The notes below the pieces were generated by a model. It was not told the DNA's origin. It ran no database searches and saw only the letters and a list, made by a program, of their open reading frames with translations. A stretch of DNA of 64,000 bases from Pseudomonadota bacterium (GTDB lineage Bacteria > Pseudomonadota > Alphaproteobacteria > Acetobacterales > Acetobacteraceae): positions 1-64,000 of the forward strand of contig JAJZFA010000043.1 in the NCBI GenBank assembly GCA_021805565.1. Direction: 5' to 3'. The position numbers were made by a program, and so were the translations under genes. This document shows, piece by piece, positions 55,526 to 64,000 of the stretch. Position 1 is the stretch's first letter, and every line of letters begins with the position of its first letter.

Positions 55526-55547
55526 ACGCGGGGTTAAAACCCCGCGT
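55526..55547 (+). terminator. clpB terminator hairpin
   Basis: ACGCGGGGTT (55526-55535) and AACCCCGCGT (55538-55547) form a perfect 10-bp stem with a two-base loop 12 bases after the clpB stop, followed by a short T-containing stretch. Confidence 0.6.
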
Positions 55548-55683
55548 TTCCGTGATCGCTCAGCAAATGAAGCAGCAATGGCACTGTTAGCCTGGGGAAC
55601 GGTAGGCAGGCCACTCAGTGATTGGAGAGGTGCTTTAAAACTGCTGCTGTGAATCGTGCATCGGCTGAAACTCGCTACGGAGA

Positions 55684-56460
55684 TTAACCCCGCTTGGCTT
55701 TCTTACCTCTAAAATATCCCAGGCCAGCGAGGCCCCCGCCAAGAATCGCTAACGTTGCCGGCTCCGGTGCCGGCGAATTTGGCGCGTTTGTGTTGATCAT
55801 GAGTTCGTATGCGCCAGGATTTAGTGTACCATTTGAAGCAAATCCACCCACGGCGAATGGCGCCACGCTACCGATTGAATTGAAATCCTTCGTGGTTGGA
55901 ACGGACGCACCGGGTTGCGACCACCACCACTGCGCACTTCCGTAATTACCGGTGATCGGGTTGGTGTTACCAGCCGTGGGGAGGAGCGATGTTTGCGTTC
56001 CTATCCAATAGGAACCCGCGGATAACGATATATTGGTCTTAATAGTGATCAACGAAGACGACAATGATAACGCTGAATCCTGTATGGTTCCAAGCACTGT
56101 GTAATTGGTAAAAGTAGCTAGTTTCCCAGAGGACGTTGATGGATCAGGTATTGTCGAATACGATGGCGATCCGTTAACGTCATGCATCAACACAACCATA
56201 AGAGAGCCCCCATCTAGAGGCGTAGCAGCACTCAGTTGTAAAGAAACAGAATTCAATGTTTGAGCAAAAGATACGGAAAACTGCGAAGCGTTTGGTCCGT
56301 TAGCTGTCGGATCGACCCAATCCCAGCTTGTGTTGGCTGATTGCAGCCCGCCGTTGAAGATGCCCGTTCCCACATTGACGCTGTCGAAAATCGTCGTCGC
56401 GTGTGCCAGTTCAGGGCCCAGTAAGGCAGACACACCTAGGATCAGTGGCAGAAACCTCAT
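55684..56460 (-). CDS. PEP-CTERM sorting domain protein
   Basis: 258-residue exported protein. It has a signal peptide at residues 1-21 (MRFLPLILGVSALLGPELAH), a Ser/Thr/Asn-rich beta domain without recognisable enzyme motif, and a C-terminal sorting signal: APEPATLAILGGGLAGLGYF, then a basic KKAKRG tail. Exosortase would cut and anchor it, usually in exopolysaccharide-producing cells; no exosortase gene is in the window. Lower GC than the flanks. ATG 56460 starts the signal peptide; 56493 is an alternative. Confidence 0.88.
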   Translation of the reverse strand: MRFLPLILGVSALLGPELAHATTIFDSVNVGTGIFNGGLQSANTSWDWVDPTANGPNASQFSVSFAQTLNSVSLQLSAATPLDGGSLMVVLMHDVNGSPSYSTIPDPSTSSGKLATFTNYTVLGTIQDSALSLSSSLITIKTNISLSAGSYWIGTQTSLLPTAGNTNPITGNYGSAQWWWSQPGASVPTTKDFNSIGSVAPFAVGGFASNGTLNPGAYELMINTNAPNSPAPEPATLAILGGGLAGLGYFRGKKAKRG

Positions 56461-56493
56461 CGCAACACGCCTTCCGAACGCTAAATTTAACAA

Positions 56494-56828
56494 AATCGAC
56501 AGCCTTGATTAGACTATAAGCAAACCGCATGCCATGAAATTTTTATCAGTTATATCATAATGTTAAAAATTCTTCGCAATGACCGAGGTACACATGTGTA
56601 AAATTTTCCGACACACTCGCCAACGTAATTCATCGGCTATCGGTTTCGGCAGGTATTCCGGGGACCGCGAGTGAGACGCTACTCGTATCCAACATCTACC
56701 CGCGGCGGATTGCGAATTCGCAATTTTGTTGACGGGATGCGCCCTGCCATAAAAGAAGCAGGTTGCGTTTATTTTGTCGTGCGGCTTATAGTATGGCAAC
56801 GATGCCCCAAATTAGGATGGTGTGAGTT
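56494..56828. other. AT-rich divergent spacer
   Basis: 335 bases between the PEP-CTERM gene (minus) and the Hint-domain gene (plus), markedly AT-rich for this genome. No gene, repeat or clear promoter hexamers were identified, though both promoters should lie here. The segment upstream of 56829 does not encode the passenger domain that Hint domains normally follow. Confidence 0.5.
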
Positions 56829-57878
56829 ATGCGATGTGTAGCTGCTGGTACGAGAATACGCACGCCTTCTGGTGCTGTTTTGGTGGAGGCTGTGCGCGAC
56901 AGCGCTGAGATCGTGATCCTGAGAAATGGGGTCCAGGTCGTTGAGTCCGTCAAATGGGTTGGACATCGCGAAGTAGATATCAAGCGCCACGCCCGTCCAG
57001 AGCAAGCGGCACCTGTAAAAATCCGTGCCGGCGCTATCGCCGAGGGCCAGCCCTCGCGAGACCTGCAGCTTTCTCCTGAACACGCCATTTTTATCGATGG
57101 TGCGCTGATTCAGGCTCGTTCGTTGGTCAACGGCGGGTCAATCACGCAAGAGCGCGGCACCGACAGTGTCACGTATTACCACATCGAACTGGACATGCAC
57201 GGGGCCTTTTTCGCTGAGGACCTGGCCGTTGAAAGCTATCTCGACAACGGGGATCGGTCTTTTTTCGAGACCGAGGATGGCCCGCTCATGCTTCATCCCC
57301 AGATCGCGTCACGGGCCGAATTCGACGTGCGCAAAACCGGGGTGACCTTTGCGCCATTCCTGACCGAGCCTGAAGCAGTCGAACCAACTTGGCGTCGCTT
57401 GTCTGAGCGGTCGAAGCAATTGGGGTATGTGGCGCCTGGTCTGGTCACAACGAATGAGGCGGACCTCCATATCGTGGCGGACGGCCGCATCCTGCGTCCC
57501 ACAGCGGATGGTGACCGGCGCTTCGTGTTTGTATTGCCGGCAGGGGTTGCTTCGGCAACCTTGGTTTCGCGATTTGCCATCCCGCTCGATTTGGCGGCCT
57601 ACGCGGACGATGCCCGCCGGATCGGAATCGCGGTCAGCTCGATCTCGATCGGCAGCCGCAGCCAGGACGTTGTGATTCCGTTCGATTTTCCCACGGATGC
57701 AAACGGTTGGCACGAAGCGGAAACGCTCGGTTCATCCGCATGGCGCTGGACTGACGGTTCGGCGGAACTTCCGCTCGGAGACGTTGATGGAACCGCGGTT
57801 GTTACCGTTGTATGCAGAGGGTCGGATCAATATCCTGTTTACGACGATCGTGCGCGACCATTGCAAAAAGTCGCCTGA
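56829..57878 (+). CDS. stand-alone Hint domain protein
   Basis: 349-residue protein. A Hedgehog/intein (Hint) domain starts almost at once: MRCVAAGTRIRTPSGAVLVE places the nucleophilic Cys at position 3. LQLSPEHAIFIDGALIQARS (about residues 79-98) and YYHIELDMHGAFFAEDLAVE (about 117-136) are the usual later blocks. In related alphaproteobacterial proteins the Hint part follows a secreted N-terminal domain; here none is encoded. The C-terminal third (from about 185) is a beta-rich region of unknown function. A strong terminator follows. Confidence 0.82.
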   Translation: MRCVAAGTRIRTPSGAVLVEAVRDSAEIVILRNGVQVVESVKWVGHREVDIKRHARPEQAAPVKIRAGAIAEGQPSRDLQLSPEHAIFIDGALIQARSLVNGGSITQERGTDSVTYYHIELDMHGAFFAEDLAVESYLDNGDRSFFETEDGPLMLHPQIASRAEFDVRKTGVTFAPFLTEPEAVEPTWRRLSERSKQLGYVAPGLVTTNEADLHIVADGRILRPTADGDRRFVFVLPAGVASATLVSRFAIPLDLAAYADDARRIGIAVSSISIGSRSQDVVIPFDFPTDANGWHEAETLGSSAWRWTDGSAELPLGDVDGTAVVTVVCRGSDQYPVYDDRARPLQKVA

Positions 57879-57916
57879 TTTTTCCGAAAATTGGTTTGAT
57901 CGGTAGGTGGATAAAG

Positions 57917-57947
57917 CGATCCGGACAATGGCCGGATCGTTTTTTTT
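57917..57947 (+). terminator. rho-independent terminator of the Hint gene
   Basis: CGATCCGG (57917-57924), a 7-base loop and CCGGATCG (57932-57939), followed directly by eight T residues (57940-57947). This is the clearest intrinsic terminator in the window. Confidence 0.88.
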
Positions 57948-57959
57948 GGGGAATGCGGA

Positions 57960-58688
57960 ATGGAGAACGCAGTACCAATTACTTTCTGGTGCGTTGGTCT
58001 CTATGCGAGCGGTTCGACCTGGATTTTCAACGCTGCAAAAAAAATAGCCGTGGCGGCTGGAATGAACCCTGGGTTGGTATCTTGCTTTGCAACTAACCGG
58101 CAGGACCTGGTTTTTCCGCGCGGCTCTCGAACCGCCATTGTGAAAACACATGGGTTGCCCGGCGACGTTATCGATTTTCTTGCCGGACAAAGCCGCGCGA
58201 TTTGGCTGTCGGTTCGAGATCCTCGCGATTGCATCGCCTCCTTGATGACCTACCAGGATTGCTCCTTCGATGAAGCCCTGGAAATGACCGAAGATGCGGC
58301 AAAGACCAGTTTGTCGATTATCGAACTTTCGCAAACGATAATATTCCGGTATGAAGACAATTTTTTCGACAAGTCCTCGACCTTGGACGCGATCGCAGCC
58401 AGCATTGGTTGTGGCGTCGCTCCGAACGACAGAGTCAGGATTTTCGCTGAAACGCGGAGATCTGCGATTGAAGCTTTTATCGGTACATTCCCGACGCTTT
58501 CCAGCGTGGTCACCCAACCGGAACCTGGCCATTTGGTGGATACCGACAGCCAATGGCACACTCATCATATAGGGCGAACCGGGGAAGTCGGACGTTGGCG
58601 GAAACTGCTGAGCACCAGCCAAACCCAGATCGTTAATAGGAAATTCGAAGAAACGATGAAAAGATTTAATTACGACATTTTATCATAA
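57960..58688 (+). CDS. sulfotransferase-family protein
   Basis: 242-residue cytosolic protein. The 5'-PAPS-like binding segment GLYASGSTWIFNAAKKIA lies near residues 13-30, TAIVKTHG near 58-65, and the 3'-phosphate motif IWLSVRDPRDCIASLMTYQD at 81-100. The length fits small P-loop sulfotransferases. Acceptor unknown; neighbours (glycosyltransferase, FkbH-ACP) suggest decoration of a surface glycan or lipid, which is inference. ATG 57960 lies just after the terminator; GC content is below the window's average. Confidence 0.75.
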   Translation: MENAVPITFWCVGLYASGSTWIFNAAKKIAVAAGMNPGLVSCFATNRQDLVFPRGSRTAIVKTHGLPGDVIDFLAGQSRAIWLSVRDPRDCIASLMTYQDCSFDEALEMTEDAAKTSLSIIELSQTIIFRYEDNFFDKSSTLDAIAASIGCGVAPNDRVRIFAETRRSAIEAFIGTFPTLSSVVTQPEPGHLVDTDSQWHTHHIGRTGEVGRWRKLLSTSQTQIVNRKFEETMKRFNYDILS

Positions 58689-58727
58689 ATGTAAAATGAC
58701 CACTGCTCCGGAAGAAGGAAATAACAA

Positions 58728-59573
58728 TTGTCAATCCCAGAGCCATTTTATTTAACTTCGGATGTTAAGCAGACACTTGTCGAGGCCGTTGATGCTCTGG
58801 GTCGTGTAGGTCCGCTGCCTGTCGTGGTCGCGTCGAACGACTACGCGCTGTTGCTTGAAAACTGGATAGCCCACATGAAGGCGCTGGGAATCGTCCGGTT
58901 CCTGGTGGTCGCGATGGACGCGGCAATCGCTCATCGGCTGTCGGGGAAAGGGCTCGTATTGGCGCGCGGCCATTTCGATGGCTCCGCGACGGATTTTTGG
59001 CTTCGCCGGATGCTGATTTGGCAATATTTAGTGGAAATCGGAGTCGACATCGTCCAATCCGATATCGACGCAATATGGCTGAAAAATCCGATACCCGAGT
59101 TTTTGGCGAATCAATCTCACGATCTTATATGCAGTCAGGGAACGTTACATCCTTTCGATACCGCCCAATCCTGGGGTTTCGTGATTTGTACTGGTTTCAT
59201 GGCCATCCGTTCGACACCTCCCGCGATCCGGTTTCTCAGCGAATTCCAGGATCGTGCGGCGCAGGTGCTAGAGACCGACGACCAGGATGTCATGAATCAT
59301 ATTTTGTTCGATGCCGGCCTGATATGGGACGCAGCAGGTGCGGAGCCTGAGGTCAATTATATCGACGGATTGAAATTCCACTCATTTCCAACGCCGATCG
59401 CTGGTTTCAGTGCAAGCCTCGGCCTGACGGTCTCTCTGCTTCCACATTCATTGTTTCCCCGGCTTCCGGCATCCGGTCCGGAAGCCTACGTGAAGCACAC
59501 ACTTCGACCGGTGGACGATAGTCTTAGGATAACGGAATTGAAGTCGGTCGGATGTTGGATGCTCGATGAATAG
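58728..59573 (+). CDS. nucleotide-diphospho-sugar transferase-like glycosyltransferase
   Basis: 281-residue protein of the Nucleotid_trans (GT77-like) fold. VVVASNDYALLLENWIAHMK lies at residues 32-51 and the metal/donor motif QSDIDAIWLKNPIP at 104-117. SWGFVICTGFMAIRSTP follows, then DDQDVMNHIL. The start is TTG 58728 with GAAGGAA seven bases upstream; no ATG fits. No signal or membrane segment. Follows the sulfotransferase with a 39-base gap. Confidence 0.8.
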   Translation: MSIPEPFYLTSDVKQTLVEAVDALGRVGPLPVVVASNDYALLLENWIAHMKALGIVRFLVVAMDAAIAHRLSGKGLVLARGHFDGSATDFWLRRMLIWQYLVEIGVDIVQSDIDAIWLKNPIPEFLANQSHDLICSQGTLHPFDTAQSWGFVICTGFMAIRSTPPAIRFLSEFQDRAAQVLETDDQDVMNHILFDAGLIWDAAGAEPEVNYIDGLKFHSFPTPIAGFSASLGLTVSLLPHSLFPRLPASGPEAYVKHTLRPVDDSLRITELKSVGCWMLDE

Positions 59574-59686
59574 CACGTCCAGTGGTCTGGCGCCCGGAAA
59601 GCGATAACGCCCGCACTTTCGGTTTCCAGTTGAATCCAACCCGCGGGCGATGATACCCACCTGCCGCACCGTACAATAGGGCATCT

Positions 59687-61576
59687 ATGACAGACCTCCA
59701 TTGGCTGCCGTCCGGCCCCGCCGACTGGCGCGCGCGCCTCAAGGCCCTGCCCGCCGACCCGTCCACCGCCTGGGACAATGCCGTCGCCCTGGCCAACGCC
59801 CGGCTCAACTTCGTGCTCACCAACGCCCTCGATGAAACCATCCGCCGCATCCTGCCTGCCGGTCCGGAAACCCTACCTACACAGAAAGTGCGCCTCGCCG
59901 TCCTCGGATCCTCCACCCTGACCCACCTTCTGCCGGGCATTCGCGCAGCCGGCCTGCGCCGGGGCATCTGGATCGACACCTATGAAAACGACTACGGCCA
60001 GTATCTGCAGGAACTGACCGACCCGGACTCCGGCCTGCATGCGTTCAGGCCAACCGCCGTCCTGGTCGCCCTGGATGCGTATCATCTGACAGCCGGCGTC
60101 ACCGCCGCCATGGACGCCGAAACCGCCGCCGCCGCCCTGGCCGAACGGCTGGACAGCATCAGGGACGTCTGGCGCCTCGCCCGCGACGCCTTCCGCTGCC
60201 CCGTTCTGCAACAGGCCGTTCTGCCGCTGCACCTGCCCGTCCTCGGCAACAACGAACACCGCCTGTCCGGCTCCAAAGCCGCCTTCGTCGCCCGGCTGAA
60301 CACGGCGATCCGGACCATGGCCGAACAGGACGGAGTCGATATCCTGGCGATCGACGACCGCGCCGCGCGCGACGGCATCGCCAAATGGCATGACACGGCG
60401 TTATGGCACCGCTCCAAGCAGGAAGTTTCGCCCACCGCTGGCCCGTTATACGGCGATCTGGTGGGCCGCTGGCTGGCGGCGAAACAAGGCCGGTCGTTCA
60501 AATGCCTGGTGCTGGACCTGGACAACACGATCTGGGGCGGCGTCATCGGCGACGACGGCCTCGAAGGAATCGCCCTCGGCCAGGGCAGCCCCCTCGGGGA
60601 AGCCTACACCGCATTCCAGGACTACGTGCGCGAACTCAGCCGCCGCGGCGTCATACTGGCCGTCTGTTCCAAAAACGACGAAGCCAACGCGCTGGAGCCA
60701 TTCGAAAAACACCCCGACATGGTGCTGCGGCGCGGCGATATCGCCAGCTTCGTCGCCAACTGGCAGAATAAGGCCGACAATATCCGAACCATCGCGCGGG
60801 ACCTGAATATCGGCCTGGATGCGCTGTGCTTCATCGACGACAACCCGTTCGAACGCAATCTGGTGCGCCAGGAACTGCCCATGGTGGCGGTGCCGGAAGT
60901 GTCCGACGATCCGACCGGATATCCGGTCGCACTGGCCGACGGGGGCTATTTCGAGGGCCTGTCCGTCACCGACGAAGATCGCGAGCGTACTTCGCAGTAT
61001 CAGGGCAACAAGGCCCGCGACGCACTGAAGGCGGCGGTCACCGACCTGCCGTCCTACCTGCGCGGCCTGGACATGCGGTTGGTATGGAAGCGGTTCGACA
61101 AGATCGGATTGCAACGCATCGTGCAACTGATCAACAAATCCAACCAGTTCAACCTGACGACCCGACGCTATACCGACGAAGACATCCTCGCGGTCATGGC
61201 CGACCCCGACGCGTTCGGACTACAGCTTCGCCTGACCGATCGCTTCGGCGATAATGGCATCATCGCCATCGTCATCGGGCGCCTGCTGCCGGACAAAGAC
61301 CTGTACGTCGATACCTGGCTCATGAGCTGCCGCGTCCTCGGCCGTCAGGTCGAACCCACCACCCTCAACCTCATCGCCCAGGAAGCCGCCATGCTCGGGG
61401 CAAGGCGGATCGTGGGCGACTATATCCCCACGAAAAAGAACGCGATGGTGAAGGATCACTATGCCCGTCTGGGCTTTACGGTTATGGAAACCGATGAGGC
61501 GGGCGGAAACCGCAACCTGCTGGATCTGGCGGGTTTCGCGCCCGCCGAAACATTCATTCATGTGATCGAGGGTTAG
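59687..61576 (+). CDS. HAD-IIIC FkbH-like protein
   Basis: 629-residue protein. An N-terminal SGNH-like region (about 60-240, VRLAVLGSSTLTHLLPGIRA) precedes the HAD-IIIC domain with VLDLDNTIWGGVIGDDG (about 273-289) and CFIDDNPFERNLV (about 383-395), and a C-terminal GNAT-like region (about 470-620). FkbH proteins transfer glycerate from 1,3-bisphosphoglycerate to an acyl carrier protein, giving glyceryl-ACP. The ACP gene follows four bases later, supporting that job. The later methoxymalonyl enzymes are absent, so the unit may feed glycerate into a surface polymer or lipid. Confidence 0.9.
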   Translation: MTDLHWLPSGPADWRARLKALPADPSTAWDNAVALANARLNFVLTNALDETIRRILPAGPETLPTQKVRLAVLGSSTLTHLLPGIRAAGLRRGIWIDTYENDYGQYLQELTDPDSGLHAFRPTAVLVALDAYHLTAGVTAAMDAETAAAALAERLDSIRDVWRLARDAFRCPVLQQAVLPLHLPVLGNNEHRLSGSKAAFVARLNTAIRTMAEQDGVDILAIDDRAARDGIAKWHDTALWHRSKQEVSPTAGPLYGDLVGRWLAAKQGRSFKCLVLDLDNTIWGGVIGDDGLEGIALGQGSPLGEAYTAFQDYVRELSRRGVILAVCSKNDEANALEPFEKHPDMVLRRGDIASFVANWQNKADNIRTIARDLNIGLDALCFIDDNPFERNLVRQELPMVAVPEVSDDPTGYPVALADGGYFEGLSVTDEDRERTSQYQGNKARDALKAAVTDLPSYLRGLDMRLVWKRFDKIGLQRIVQLINKSNQFNLTTRRYTDEDILAVMADPDAFGLQLRLTDRFGDNGIIAIVIGRLLPDKDLYVDTWLMSCRVLGRQVEPTTLNLIAQEAAMLGARRIVGDYIPTKKNAMVKDHYARLGFTVMETDEAGGNRNLLDLAGFAPAETFIHVIEG

Positions 61577-61580
61577 GCGG

Positions 61581-61826
61581 ATGGCGACGGAAGCGGAAAT
61601 CTACAGCGCGCTGACGGAAATTTTCCACGACGTGTTCATGCGCGACGATATCGCGCTGTCGCCCGCACTGACCGCGAAAGGGGTGCAGGGCTGGGACAGC
61701 TTCAAGCAGATCGAGATTATCATGGCCTGTGAGGAAAAGTGGGGTATCAAGTTCAATACCCGCGAACTCGATGCGCTGCGGTGCGTCGGCGATCTGGCGA
61801 CGATGCTGGAAAAAAAGGTCGCCTGA
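61581..61826 (+). CDS. acyl carrier protein
   Basis: 81-residue ACP. The phosphopantetheine serine lies in GWDSFKQIEIIMACEE (Ser near residue 39), and the helix pattern is that of small type II carriers. ATG 61581 directly follows the FkbH-like stop with GGCGG upstream, so they are co-translated. It presumably carries the glyceryl group made by FkbH. Confidence 0.92.
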   Translation: MATEAEIYSALTEIFHDVFMRDDIALSPALTAKGVQGWDSFKQIEIIMACEEKWGIKFNTRELDALRCVGDLATMLEKKVA

Positions 61827-61890
61827 CCGCGCTAAGCGGTTACTCGACAATAACCGTTACAAACGGCAGCGCCGAGCAACCCCTTCGCTC

Positions 61891-61949
61891 ATGTTTTGCC
61901 CGGCAACTGTGCTGGCGTGCTGACGCACTTATCTGCCAGCGTTGCCTAA
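61891..61949. repeat. 59-bp dispersed nested-palindrome repeat, copy B
   Basis: Second copy of the block at 8892-8950 (56 of 59 identical). It lies between the ACP gene and the minus-strand permease gene and overlaps the last four bases of that gene, so its hairpin may double as the permease gene's 3' end. The differences fall at single unpaired or loop positions, leaving the nested stems intact. Confidence 0.7.
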
Positions 61950-63115
61950 CCTTCCAGCAGATGCCCAAAGGCGCGTAGCGGCCGTAGATCGTCGCAGACA
62001 ATCTTGGTGATCGCCAGCAGCGGCACGGCCAGGATCGCGCCCGGAATCCCCCACATCCAGTACCAGAAAATCAGCGCTAGGATCAGCGCTACCGGATTCA
62101 AGGTGAAGCGCCGGGCCAATAGCATGGGGGTGACGAACTCGCCTTCGATCAGGTGGATGCCGAAATACAGCCCGACCGGCAGAACCGCCCACCAGGTGAC
62201 ACCCAGCGACAGCACGCTCACCAACAGGAAGATAACGACCCCGGCCATCGCGCCCAGGATCGGGACGAAGTTCAGCACAAGGGCGACCGCACCCCACAGC
62301 ACGGGGTTGGCGACGCCGCATGCCCACATCGCGCAGCCCGTGGCGATGCCCACCACCGCGTTGATGCACGACACCGTCACCAAATAGGCCGATACATCGC
62401 GTTCGATATGCAGCGACAACTCGACGGCCTGACGCTTGTCGCGGAAGCGCGGCAGGATTTCCACCATGCGGCGCAGAAAGGTTTCGCCGGAAACCAGCAG
62501 GTAGAACAGCACCAGCAAAGTCGATAAAATGCCGGACGTGACGGTCGCCGAACTGGACAATACAGCGCCGACCATGCTCATCGGCCGGATCGCCGGTCCC
62601 GCGGCCGCGGGTTCGGCATCGCCGGTCAGGCCCTCGACCTGTTTCAGCATGTGCTGCATCGCGTCGATGGGCGCGTGCAGGAAGCCGAGACCGTCCTTCA
62701 GTTTCGCGAACGCTTCCGGCAATTTGCCCGCCCATGCGGCGGCGGGACCGGCCAACAGGCTGATGGTGCCCCCGAAGGCCGCCAGCACCAGCAGCACCGA
62801 AAGCAAGGCGCCGATGCCGCGCGGTATGCGAATATCTTCTAGCAAACGGACCAGCGGTTGCAGCAGCAGCTTCAGGACGATGGCAAGCACCACGGGCAAT
62901 ACGATTTCGGCGGCGACATACAGCACGGCCATGAAGGCGATCAGGAACAGGCCGCCCAGGAAGATCGTTTTAGGATCGGACGGCAACGGCATCTCGTCGG
63001 CTTCCTCGGCGGCGGGACGGAAGGTTTTCTTCTCCGTCACCGAACCGGAGGTTTGCTCGCGGGTGATGTCGTCCTTGGTTTCGCTCACCGCGACGAATTC
63101 CTGACGGGTTTCCAT
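61946..63115 (-). CDS. AI-2E family transporter (UPF0118)
   Basis: 389-residue membrane protein. A 45-residue polar N-terminus precedes paired helices (about 50-130) and the conserved C-terminal bundle (VSCINAVVGIATGCAMWACG, ALVLNFVPILGAMAGVVIFL, FGIHLIEGEFVTPMLL). Members act as Na+/H+ exchangers or small-molecule exporters; the TqsA link to AI-2 is not general. ATG 63115 gives METRQEF. Stops inside the dispersed repeat. Confidence 0.9.
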   Translation of the reverse strand: METRQEFVAVSETKDDITREQTSGSVTEKKTFRPAAEEADEMPLPSDPKTIFLGGLFLIAFMAVLYVAAEIVLPVVLAIVLKLLLQPLVRLLEDIRIPRGIGALLSVLLVLAAFGGTISLLAGPAAAWAGKLPEAFAKLKDGLGFLHAPIDAMQHMLKQVEGLTGDAEPAAAGPAIRPMSMVGAVLSSSATVTSGILSTLLVLFYLLVSGETFLRRMVEILPRFRDKRQAVELSLHIERDVSAYLVTVSCINAVVGIATGCAMWACGVANPVLWGAVALVLNFVPILGAMAGVVIFLLVSVLSLGVTWWAVLPVGLYFGIHLIEGEFVTPMLLARRFTLNPVALILALIFWYWMWGIPGAILAVPLLAITKIVCDDLRPLRAFGHLLEG

Positions 63116-63156
63116 GGCGATCAGGCGGTCTTCGCTGGTTTCTGCTGGCGTGTCGG

Positions 63157-63777
63157 TCAGACGATCGGTCCCTTGATCTCGCGTGTCAGTTTCTGCCGCA
63201 TGGCTTCGGTGAAATCCTTATAGTCGCGACACGTTACAGCGAAGGCGCCGGCTCCGCCGATCACTTCCCTGGTATAAAATGCCAGCAGGTCCGGTTCCTC
63301 ATGCAGGATGCACAGGCCGTTGATGGTAATATCCGCCGCCACCATCCGGTCGCGCACCGGACCGGGTGCGATGCCGTCGTTGGACCTGCCGTCGCCGATC
63401 ACGTTGACGATGTTTCGCCGGGGGATGGCGGGAACCTTGGCGAGCAGGGTCAAGGACGCCAGCAACGCTTCGCCGATCGCGGTTTGGCCGGCCTTGACGG
63501 TGCGCGGCATGTTGTCCAGCCCGTCCGCGAAGTCAGCCAGATCCGCCGCCGTGGCGATCATGGTCCACCCGGTAACGATGTCCTGCTGGCCGGCTCCGGA
63601 CCACAGCAGCAGCGACAGGATACTGGCCCCGGTCAGCCCGGCTGCAACCGTTGGGTCGCGCAAGGCGGCCGCCATGCCGCCCGCGATCAGCCCGAATTCC
63701 TCATACGTGACGCTGGCCGATCCATCCACCGCCAGTACCATCGCCAGGTCCACATGATCCATTGGTTTGCGCGCCAT
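63157..63777 (-). CDS. DUF1194 (VWA-type) protein
   Basis: 206-residue von Willebrand A-like protein of the DUF1194 family. The MIDAS motif appears as VDGSASVTYEEF (residues 17-28), the later VNVIGDGRSNDG supplies further metal ligands, and the domain ends with DYKDFTEAMRQKLTREI. Many members have a signal peptide; this form starts directly at the domain and appears cytosolic unless translation begins upstream. 41 bases upstream of the permease gene on the same strand, possibly co-transcribed. Function unknown. Confidence 0.85.
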   Translation of the reverse strand: MARKPMDHVDLAMVLAVDGSASVTYEEFGLIAGGMAAALRDPTVAAGLTGASILSLLLWSGAGQQDIVTGWTMIATAADLADFADGLDNMPRTVKAGQTAIGEALLASLTLLAKVPAIPRRNIVNVIGDGRSNDGIAPGPVRDRMVAADITINGLCILHEEPDLLAFYTREVIGGAGAFAVTCRDYKDFTEAMRQKLTREIKGPIV

Positions 63778-64000
63778 CCGGTTTACCGCAACCGACTATG
63801 CCGGAACCCACGCGGTTCGTGGTAGTCCCGGTGCCAGACCGATACTCTGGCGAAAGTCCCACAGCCCATGCGGAACGACCCCGATCGCCGCGGCGACGCT
63901 GAACGCGCACGGGATCGCTGCTGCCGAGACCCTGGTCTCGAACCTGGTAGCGCGGCCAAGCCGAACCATGACGTCCCGCGGCCCGATTGCAAGCCCGCGT
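63778..64000. other. window edge, no assigned gene
   Basis: 223 bases to the window end. Short open frames exist on both strands, but none shows recognisable motifs. A gene running out of the window cannot be excluded. Confidence 0.4.

Overview
This is a high-GC (GC3-rich) chromosomal window with strong signs of an alphaproteobacterium, most likely an acetic-acid-bacteria relative (Acetobacteraceae, Rhodospirillales). The main indicators are the miaB-phoH-ybeY-corC order, a glnB-glnA pair behind a -24/-12 type site, a regulator-sufBCDSU-sufT-sufA operon, malonyl-CoA decarboxylase, a PEP-CTERM protein and a Hint-domain protein. This placement comes from gene content only; no rRNA or tRNA gene was seen.

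Layout. 0-10.3 kb is an accessory catabolic stretch: an MmgE/PrpD protein, a LysR regulator, decayed remnants (2-keto-4-pentenoate hydratase, MHS-type permease), a PotA-like ABC ATPase, an orphan rutA, a PhzS-like flavoprotein, an IstB pseudogene, a protein with two Rmf-like modules and a luciferase-like monooxygenase. 10.4-18.2 kb is the conserved miaB-phoH-ybeY-corC cluster. It is split between phoH and ybeY by a 4-kb island carrying a truncated IS1595-type transposase, a BstA/P63C-like protein and a DNA methyltransferase fused to a PD-(D/E)XK nuclease domain, which is a plausible transposon-borne defence cargo.

18.3-25.5 kb holds a BTAD/TPR regulator with a damaged start, a YeiH-type permease and an unrecognised locus. 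That locus has a good sigma-70-type promoter with a palindromic operator candidate, a 90-residue peptide containing four near-identical 18-residue Cys-containing repeats, a DUF6065-like protein and a tiny membrane protein in tight overlap. This is the best candidate for an undescribed system. A degenerate receiver protein and an SH3b secreted protein follow.

25.5-37.1 kb is metabolic and housekeeping: DsrE-MoeB, queC, a Rap1a-like protein with a broken 3' end, malonyl-CoA decarboxylase, Nnr, TfoX, an old yellow enzyme, HTH proteins, ZapE, an inositol-monophosphatase/ADP-ribosylglycohydrolase fusion and a 2OG-Fe(II) oxygenase. 37.2-46.2 kb holds glnBA (minus strand) and the suf operon (plus strand), which handle nitrogen assimilation and Fe-S cluster assembly. 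46.3-64 kb holds a HisD/HpsN-like dehydrogenase with a CoA-transferase, a 1000-residue two-domain glycosyltransferase, a MOSC protein, clpB with a sigma-32-like site, a PEP-CTERM protein, a lone Hint domain, a sulfotransferase and a glycosyltransferase, an FkbH-ACP pair (possible glyceryl-ACP supply), an AI-2E-family permease and a VWA protein.

A 59-bp nested-palindrome repeat occurs twice, at about 8.9 and 61.9 kb. Several perfect hairpins mark gene ends.
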